8,986 nt of DNA from Chloroflexota bacterium (GTDB lineage: Bacteria > Chloroflexota > Anaerolineae > SpSt-600), in the NCBI GenBank assembly GCA_011041825.1, contig DRAO01000349.1, positions 1 through 8,986 on the forward strand, read 5' to 3'. The position numbers were made by a program, and so were the translations under genes. Under the pieces are notes generated by a model. The model had not been told where the DNA came from, did no database searches, and saw only the letters and a program-made list of their open reading frames with translations. Below, in pieces: positions 4,665 through 8,986 of the stretch (positions are counted from its first letter, which is position 1; each line of letters opens with the position of its first letter).

Positions 4665-6362
4665 TTAGTCGGGAGGCAGCTCAGTGAAGATGGTCTTCAG
4701 CTCTACACCCGTCCTGCGGGCTTCATTGCTGTAGTACCAATAGATGAGGTAACCCACCGCTGCCAGGAACAGGGTGAACAGGAAGGGGAGGGCATCCCTG
4801 AAGGACCTGATTCCGAAGAGGTTCCAGGCCTTAGGGGAAGCAGCCACAATCCAGAACAGGATGAAGTTGAACAGGGTTGCCAGGACACCGAGGACAATGG
4901 TCCAAGTCCTGCTCAAGCGGAAGGGCGAGCGCTCGAACACCTCAGGTTTTCTAATCGGGAAGAGGGCACCGGCAGCGGCCACGATGGTGAAGAAGATGAT
5001 GTCCCACAGGTCAGTAGCAGCAATGGCACCGGCTGAACTGAGGATAGGATGCAACCAGCCCCAATTCAGCCCATCGGGGCCAAAGAGGTTGGCCTCGGAG
5101 GTGCAGCCGAAGAGGACGGAAACCAGGGACACGAATATGATAGCGTTAACGGGTGAGTGCCACTTCTCATTTACTTCAGCCAGCTTCGGAGGCAGCAGCC
5201 GGTCGAAGGCCATTGCGAATATCATTCGGGAAGTGGTCAGGATGAAAGGCGGGATGTCGTTTGCCACCCACAGGGCGGCGAAGAAGACCAGCAGAGGCAG
5301 CACCCACTTCATCCCCATCCCGGCTGCCTGCATTGCTGCTACCATCGGCATCCATCCGCCGATCTTGGGGAGGCCAGCATCGGCGAAACTGCCACCACCG
5401 TAGTTGAGGAAGCCCATTGCCGACATCAGGGAGAATGTGCCCTGCTCGGTGGTGACCCGCCCGGCCATCATAGCGGCCCGGGCCATCAGGGTGGAGATAG
5501 TCATATAGATGAAGATGATGACCAGGCCCGAGATGAACATAGCCCTGGGCAGGGTCTTATGAGCTTCCTTTACCTCGCCAGCCACGAAGCTAGCAGCGGC
5601 ATAGCCGATGTAAGCCCAGTAAGCAGCCAAGAGGGCGCTGGCAACTGCACCCCAGTAGGAGTTCTTAGCCGCTATATCAGCCATCCCTTGGGCTATGGCG
5701 GCCTTGGTATATTCGATGGCCTCATGCCCCCAGATAGCCTTCACACCGGCCTCCATCGTTGAGGGGCTGGCGGTCAGGAAGATAATGTAGATGATCACCA
5801 GCACTGCTGCCGGGATCCAGAAAATGGCGTGGAGGAGGTAACCGGTCATCTTAATACCGAAGGAAGCAATGGTGCTGAAGATGGCCACTATCACTACGCC
5901 GGAGAAGAAGAGGCCCCAGGGGGTAAGAAGCCAGGACGGCAGGGTGATACCCGCCACGCCGCCGAATAACCAAACCGCTTCCATCACTGCTACGGCGATC
6001 AAGCCGTAGGAAACCGCTACTGCCCAGAACTGTAGCCAGGTGGCTACGAAGCCCCAGCCAGGTCCAATGATTCGGGAAATGAAAATGTAACCGCCACCAG
6101 ACCTGGGCATTGCGGCAGAAAGCATTGCGAAGACGTAGAGGGAGATGAGGATAACGATTCCGGCTATCAGGAAAGCCATAACTACCGGATGAATACCGAG
6201 GAAGAACCGGTCCTCAGATAGGGGGGTCCAACCGGTGGACTGGAAAACTCGCTTCTGCCAGCCGAGACCGACAACGTTAGCGATAGCTATAATGACAGCC
6301 GTTGTAATGCCGATCTCACGCACCAGGCCCGTGGCTCGTCGGGCATAAACCCTCTCAGCCAT
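4665..6362 (-). CDS. APC-superfamily amino acid/amine permease
   Basis: This 565-residue integral membrane protein has many hydrophobic helices (about 12-14) and the marks of the amino acid-polyamine-organocation family: the broken first helix IANVVGLGWQ (27-36), the PRSGGGYIFISRIIGPGWGF segment (86-105), GEVKEAHKTLPRAM (262-275) after helix 6, and SRMIFAMAFDRLLPPKLAEVN (378-398) before helix 9. Such proteins import or exchange amino acids or related amines using ion gradients or antiport. Substrate cannot be read from sequence. The loop after helix 1 (about 37-58) and that between about 300 and 350 are longer than in short members. The start is supported by AAGGAGGG 6 nt before the ATG at 6362. 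It has its own promoter and terminator and is divergent from the glycosyltransferase gene. The long leader has features that could control translation. Confidence 0.9.
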   Translation of the reverse strand: MAERVYARRATGLVREIGITTAVIIAIANVVGLGWQKRVFQSTGWTPLSEDRFFLGIHPVVMAFLIAGIVILISLYVFAMLSAAMPRSGGGYIFISRIIGPGWGFVATWLQFWAVAVSYGLIAVAVMEAVWLFGGVAGITLPSWLLTPWGLFFSGVVIVAIFSTIASFGIKMTGYLLHAIFWIPAAVLVIIYIIFLTASPSTMEAGVKAIWGHEAIEYTKAAIAQGMADIAAKNSYWGAVASALLAAYWAYIGYAAASFVAGEVKEAHKTLPRAMFISGLVIIFIYMTISTLMARAAMMAGRVTTEQGTFSLMSAMGFLNYGGGSFADAGLPKIGGWMPMVAAMQAAGMGMKWVLPLLVFFAALWVANDIPPFILTTSRMIFAMAFDRLLPPKLAEVNEKWHSPVNAIIFVSLVSVLFGCTSEANLFGPDGLNWGWLHPILSSAGAIAATDLWDIIFFTIVAAAGALFPIRKPEVFERSPFRLSRTWTIVLGVLATLFNFILFWIVAASPKAWNLFGIRSFRDALPFLFTLFLAAVGYLIYWYYSNEARRTGVELKTIFTELPPD

Positions 6363-6363
6363 T

Positions 6364-6435
6364 TTATTCCCTCCTTGGTTTATGTTCCCAAGGTTTTCTG
6401 TGCTGCCTCCTTAATAATAAAACGGGCCCGACCAT
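6364..6435 (-). CDS. Possible 23-codon leader peptide ahead of the permease
   Basis: An ATG at 6435-6433 on the minus strand opens a 23-codon frame. It ends in TAA at 6366-6364, one base before the permease ATG. It contains LLL (6-8) and several basic residues (RRQHRK, then HKPRRE). AAAGGAGGTGAT (6445-6434), an exact match to the expected complement of the 16S rRNA 3' end, overlaps the start codon. That leaves only 2 nt between GGAGG and ATG, closer than is efficient. Translating it would open the hairpin at 6373-6393 that covers the permease ribosome-binding site. It may equally be a chance frame. Confidence 0.3.
   Translation of the reverse strand: MVGPVLLLRRQHRKPWEHKPRRE
6373..6393 (-). 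promoter_or_regulatory. Hairpin that could hide the permease ribosome-binding site
   Basis: On the minus strand CCTTGG (6393-6388) can pair with CCAAGG (6378-6373), leaving a 9-base loop. The second arm includes the AAGG of the Shine-Dalgarno AAGGAGGG. The stem is only 6 bp, so its stability at growth temperature is uncertain. Confidence 0.4.
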
Positions 6436-6521
6436 CACCTCCTTTCTCCGCAACTCACCAGGGATTTAATTTATTAGGAGCCTAAGAGAGGTTCAATGCT
6501 GACAACCCTAAACACGCCTTA

Positions 6522-6551
6522 AGTATATCACGAAGGGTGGAAATTTGTCAA
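6522..6551 (-). promoter_or_regulatory. Sigma-70 promoter for the permease gene
   Basis: On the minus strand a perfect TTGACA (6551-6546) is followed after 18 bases by TATACT (6527-6522), with a TG one base before the -10 (extended -10 element). The predicted start near 6515 gives a leader of about 150 nt before the ATG at 6362, unusually long for a simple transport gene. Confidence 0.75.
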
Positions 6552-6558
6552 GAACGCA

Positions 6559-6587
6559 TTGACACGCTCCCTATTTTAGGCTAGAAT
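6559..6587 (+). promoter_or_regulatory. Sigma-70 promoter for the glycosyltransferase gene
   Basis: TTGACA (6559-6564) and TAGAAT (6582-6587) are separated by exactly 17 bases. The predicted start near 6594 gives a leader of about 80 nt. The -35 box lies only 7 bases from the -35 box of the divergent permease promoter. Confidence 0.78.
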
Positions 6588-6610
6588 GGTAACCAAGTCA
6601 AATTCATCCG

Positions 6611-6643
6611 TTCTTTCGGCAAGCTCTGCCCTTACCGAAAGAA
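6611..6643 (+). promoter_or_regulatory. Leader hairpin of the glycosyltransferase transcript
   Basis: TTCTTTCGG (6611-6619) pairs perfectly with CCGAAAGAA (6635-6643) across a 15-base loop that contains a competing small stem, GGCA/TGCC (6618-6621 with 6627-6630). It falls about 17 bases after the predicted transcription start and about 30 bases before the start codon. No U-tract follows, so it is not a simple terminator; it may affect RNA stability or translation. Confidence 0.5.
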
Positions 6644-6672
6644 GCGATTCCACCCAATTTGCTGCGGAGGTG

Positions 6673-8986
6673 ATGACTTTGGCTTCCACCCCTTGGCGAA
6701 AGGTCATTTTGCTCCTGGTGCTCATCATTGCGCTGGGATTGCGCCTTTACGATGTCAACTGGGACGAATACCAACACGCCCATCCCGATGAGCGCTGGAT
6801 CACAATGGTCGCCACTACCATCCACCTGCCCCAGGACTGGCGAGATGCCCTCAACCCCCGTAAGTCCACCTTCAACCCCCTTTACGACCCTTACGCCGGA
6901 CATCCCCGCAACTTCGCCTACGGCCACTTGCCCCTGTACCTGCTCACCATCCTGGCGGGTGTGCTTTCAGCGCTAGCCTCAGTGGTAAAACACCTTTCGC
7001 CAGCGTTGGCCTCCCTGCTCCACCAGCTCCCCGATTACGACCACATCAACCTCCTGGGCCGGGTGCTCTCGGCTTTCATAGATACGGGCACGGTTTACCT
7101 TGTTTACCTCCTGGGTAAGAGGATTTACGGCTTTGCCACAGGGCTCCTGGCGGCGGCTTTCGTGGCTTTCACCGTGTCGCATATCCAGCTTGCCCACTTC
7201 TACGCCTTCGACCCGGTGGCGACCTTCTTCGTCGTGCTGGCGGTGTATTTCTCGGCTTGCCTGGCGCAGGAGGGCTCGGTTCGCTACGCCCTCCTGGCTG
7301 GGGCCGCTGCTGGGATGGCAGTATCTTCCAAGTTCAGTGCTATGCCGGTGCTGGCAGCGGTGGCAGCGGCCTGTCTTGCCGCCAGCTGCCCACCGCTTGA
7401 AAAGGAACAGGAGGACGCCCCTCGTTTCCCCCAGCTTAATGGCCTGTCGCTCGCCGCCAGGCTCTTAATTCTCGCAGGCCTGGCCGCTTTCGTGGCCTTT
7501 GCCATCACCTCGCCCTTTGCCATCCTCGACTTCAAGGCCTACATCGCCCAAATCGTGGAGCAGGGCAAGATGGTGCGAGGGGAAATTGACCTCCCCTACA
7601 CCCGCCAGTATCGGGGGACCACGCCCTTTGTGTACCACATTGAGCAGGAATTACGCTGGGGGATGGGCTGGACGCTGGGGATAACGGCTTTTGCCGGGTT
7701 CGCCTGGACGCTGTGGCGGGGGTTGCGCAGACGCCTGTCCCCGGCGGAGTGGGTGATACTGGCCTGGGTGATTCCCTACTTCGCCCTCACGGGCTCCTTT
7801 ATGGTGAAGTTTATGCGGTATATGCTGCCGGTGCTGCCTTTCCTCTCGCTTATGGGGGCGCATCTGCTGCTCAGCCTGAGCGTGAAGCTCTTTTCGCCGG
7901 CACACAAAGCGACTGATACCGCCGACCTTGTGTCGGCGGAGCATCAGCCCACCTCCTCTGCCCCAGACCCTGATACCGCCGACCTTGTGTCGGCGGAGCA
8001 TCAGTCCATATCCTCTGCCCCAGACCTTGTGTCTGGGGCCAGAAAAAAGAGGACATCCCCCTGGCCTCTCATCTTAATCACGCTTGTGCTCCTCCCCACC
8101 GTCCTCTGGACGCTGGCGTTTGTGAACGGGGTATACGGAGGTATCCACCCTTGGGTTGCAGCTTCCCGCTGGATTTACGCCAACGTACCCGAAGGTTCCG
8201 TCATCGCCGTTGAGCACTGGGATGACGAGCTCCCCAAACCTTTACGGGAGCCGGGGATGAACTCCGCCGCCCACGGTTACCGCCACGTCACCTTGCCCCT
8301 CTATGAGGAAGACACCGAGCAGAAGTTTAACGTCATCAAAGATGCCCTCCGCCAAGCTGATTACATTGTCATCGCCAGCAACCGTCTCTACCGTTCCATC
8401 CCCCGCCTGCCGCCCCGCTATCCGATGACCATCCGCTATTATGAACTCCTCTTCTCCGGCAAGCTTGGGTTTGAGAAGGTGGCCGAGTTCACCTCTTATC
8501 CCCGCCTTGGCCCTTGGGTAATCCCTGACAATGACGCCGACGAGAGCTTCACCGTCTACGACCACCCCAAGCCGATGGTGTTCAAGAAGGTACGGGAGCT
8601 CTCCGACGAGGAATGGTGGCAGCTTCTGGGTGGAACCTGGGAAGGAGCCATCCCTGGCTACGTCGGCGGTCCGGTGGAAGAGGAACAGCGTCGCCGACAC
8701 CCTTCCCTCTTGCTGGATACGCCGGTGGACAGGCTGCCGGTGATTGATGATTTCCGTTGGAACGGGCTCGCCAACGCCAATCCCATTGCCGCTATCGTGA
8801 TATGGTGGCTGGCGGTGGAAGTGATAGGGTTGGCCGCCTGGCCATTGGCCCATTTGGCCTTCCGCCGTCTGCATCTGAGAGGATACGTGCTTTCCAAGAG
8901 CCTGGGGCTGCTGCTTATCGCTTATGTCAACTGGCTCCTGGCAAGCCTACGCCTTGGCCGTAATACGGCCCTCACCGTCTTCCTGC
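6673..8986 (+). CDS. GT39-type membrane glycosyltransferase fused to a DUF2298-like (YYY) domain, 3' end outside window
   Basis: One frame stays open from 6673 to the right edge: 771 codons without a stop. An N-terminal helix is followed by HPDER (37-41), whose acidic residues sit where the catalytic Asp/Glu of GT39/ArnT-like lipid-dependent glycosyltransferases lies, then YGHLPLYL, further TM helices (LGRVLSAFIDTGTVYLVYLL) and QLAHFYAFDP. Later come PYTRQYRGTTPF (about 311-322) and VYDHPKP before a final part (about 697-771, LRGYVLSKSLGLLLIAYVNWLL) resembling the start of DUF2298. The role inferred is transfer of sugar from a polyprenyl carrier to an outer-surface acceptor. Residues about 414-456 are encoded by a palindromic repeat. 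Start: GGAGG (6666-6670) is 2 nt before ATG 6673 but 8 nt before the in-frame TTG 6679, so TTG may be the true start. The exact sugar and full length are unknown. Confidence 0.85.
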   Translation, partial: MTLASTPWRKVILLLVLIIALGLRLYDVNWDEYQHAHPDERWITMVATTIHLPQDWRDALNPRKSTFNPLYDPYAGHPRNFAYGHLPLYLLTILAGVLSALASVVKHLSPALASLLHQLPDYDHINLLGRVLSAFIDTGTVYLVYLLGKRIYGFATGLLAAAFVAFTVSHIQLAHFYAFDPVATFFVVLAVYFSACLAQEGSVRYALLAGAAAGMAVSSKFSAMPVLAAVAAACLAASCPPLEKEQEDAPRFPQLNGLSLAARLLILAGLAAFVAFAITSPFAILDFKAYIAQIVEQGKMVRGEIDLPYTRQYRGTTPFVYHIEQELRWGMGWTLGITAFAGFAWTLWRGLRRRLSPAEWVILAWVIPYFALTGSFMVKFMRYMLPVLPFLSLMGAHLLLSLSVKLFSPAHKATDTADLVSAEHQPTSSAPDPDTADLVSAEHQSISSAPDLVSGARKKRTSPWPLILITLVLLPTVLWTLAFVNGVYGGIHPWVAASRWIYANVPEGSVIAVEHWDDELPKPLREPGMNSAAHGYRHVTLPLYEEDTEQKFNVIKDALRQADYIVIASNRLYRSIPRLPPRYPMTIRYYELLFSGKLGFEKVAEFTSYPRLGPWVIPDNDADESFTVYDHPKPMVFKKVRELSDEEWWQLLGGTWEGAIPGYVGGPVEEEQRRRHPSLLLDTPVDRLPVIDDFRWNGLANANPIAAIVIWWLAVEVIGLAAWPLAHLAFRRLHLRGYVLSKSLGLLLIAYVNWLLASLRLGRNTALTVFL
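7913..8039 (+). repeat. Tandem 57-bp palindromic repeat inserted in frame in the glycosyltransferase gene
   Basis: Units at 7913-7969 and 7970-8026 match at 54 of 57 positions; 57 is 19 codons, so the frame is kept and the protein shows a 19-residue repeat (415-433, 434-452). Each unit holds a perfect 8-bp hairpin, CCGCCGAC/GTCGGCGG (7919-7926 with 7932-7939; 7976-7983 with 7989-7996), loop CTTGT, with outer CTGAT/ATCAG arms. A third hairpin, GCCCCAGAC/GTCTGGGGC (8017-8025 with 8031-8039), has the same CTTGT loop but different arms. Unit 1 ends with the left arm of this third hairpin, cut short where unit 2 begins. The encoded segment is a hydrophilic loop between two TM helices. Confidence 0.85.

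Noticed and set aside
4774..5762. Two plus-strand frames of about 200 codons each opposite the permease
   Set aside because: They overlap each other and the permease, whose helices and APC motifs continue through the whole region. Their translations are low-complexity and lack domains.
7651..8056. Minus-strand frames encoding repeated RRHKVGGI-type peptides
   Set aside because: The peptide repeat is only the reverse reading of the palindromic DNA repeat inside the glycosyltransferase gene.
8242..8874. 210-codon minus-strand frame
   Set aside because: It lies wholly opposite the glycosyltransferase frame, whose protein sequence is coherent over this stretch, so it is a shadow.

Overview
The window looks like a bacterial chromosome segment, most probably from Chloroflexota (an Anaerolineae-like or related, perhaps thermophilic, uncultured lineage). 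The main support is the gene running off the right edge. It joins a GT39-type membrane glycosyltransferase region to the start of what looks like a DUF2298 (YYY-type) membrane domain, a combination I associate mainly with Chloroflexota and some archaea. The nucleotidyltransferase also resembles a family I remember from Chloroflexota and Actinobacteria. This placement rests on memory of families, not on a search. Promoters are ordinary sigma-70 type, and most genes have strong Shine-Dalgarno (SD) sites. No rRNA, tRNA, CRISPR array, transposase or phage gene was seen.

Layout: 1-221 is non-coding and crowded with small inverted and direct repeats. 222-1746 (+) holds a split heptose module, a RfaE1/HldA-like sugar kinase followed 7 nt later by a RfaE2/HldC-like nucleotidyltransferase. 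It ends in a compact convergent terminator region at 1749-1822. From 6362 down to 1831 everything is on the minus strand: an APC-family permease with its own terminator (4602-4634), two small unknown genes that overlap by one base (4518-3608), then a tightly coupled pair, a nucleotidyltransferase-fold protein and a metallophosphoesterase (3544-1831), with its own promoter. 6363-6672 is a divergent control region with two TTGACA boxes back to back, one for the permease and one for the glycosyltransferase. 6673-8986 (+) is one uninterrupted reading frame of at least 771 codons that leaves the window without a stop.

How the genes work together: the kinase and nucleotidyltransferase should perform consecutive steps towards an ADP-activated heptose or similar sugar. 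The GT39/DUF2298 protein should act at the membrane, adding sugar from a lipid carrier to an extracytoplasmic acceptor. The permease imports or exchanges an amino acid or amine and shares control DNA with the glycosyltransferase. The nucleotidyltransferase-phosphoesterase pair is the best candidate for an uncharacterised two-gene system: one enzyme could attach a nucleotide and the other remove it, though nothing in the sequence proves that.

The most unusual DNA feature is a tandem palindromic repeat (7913-8039) inserted in frame in an extramembrane loop of the glycosyltransferase. Its hairpins keep the same loop but have compensating differences in the stem arms. A second pair of hairpins at 73-118 shows the same kind of pattern with a different loop.
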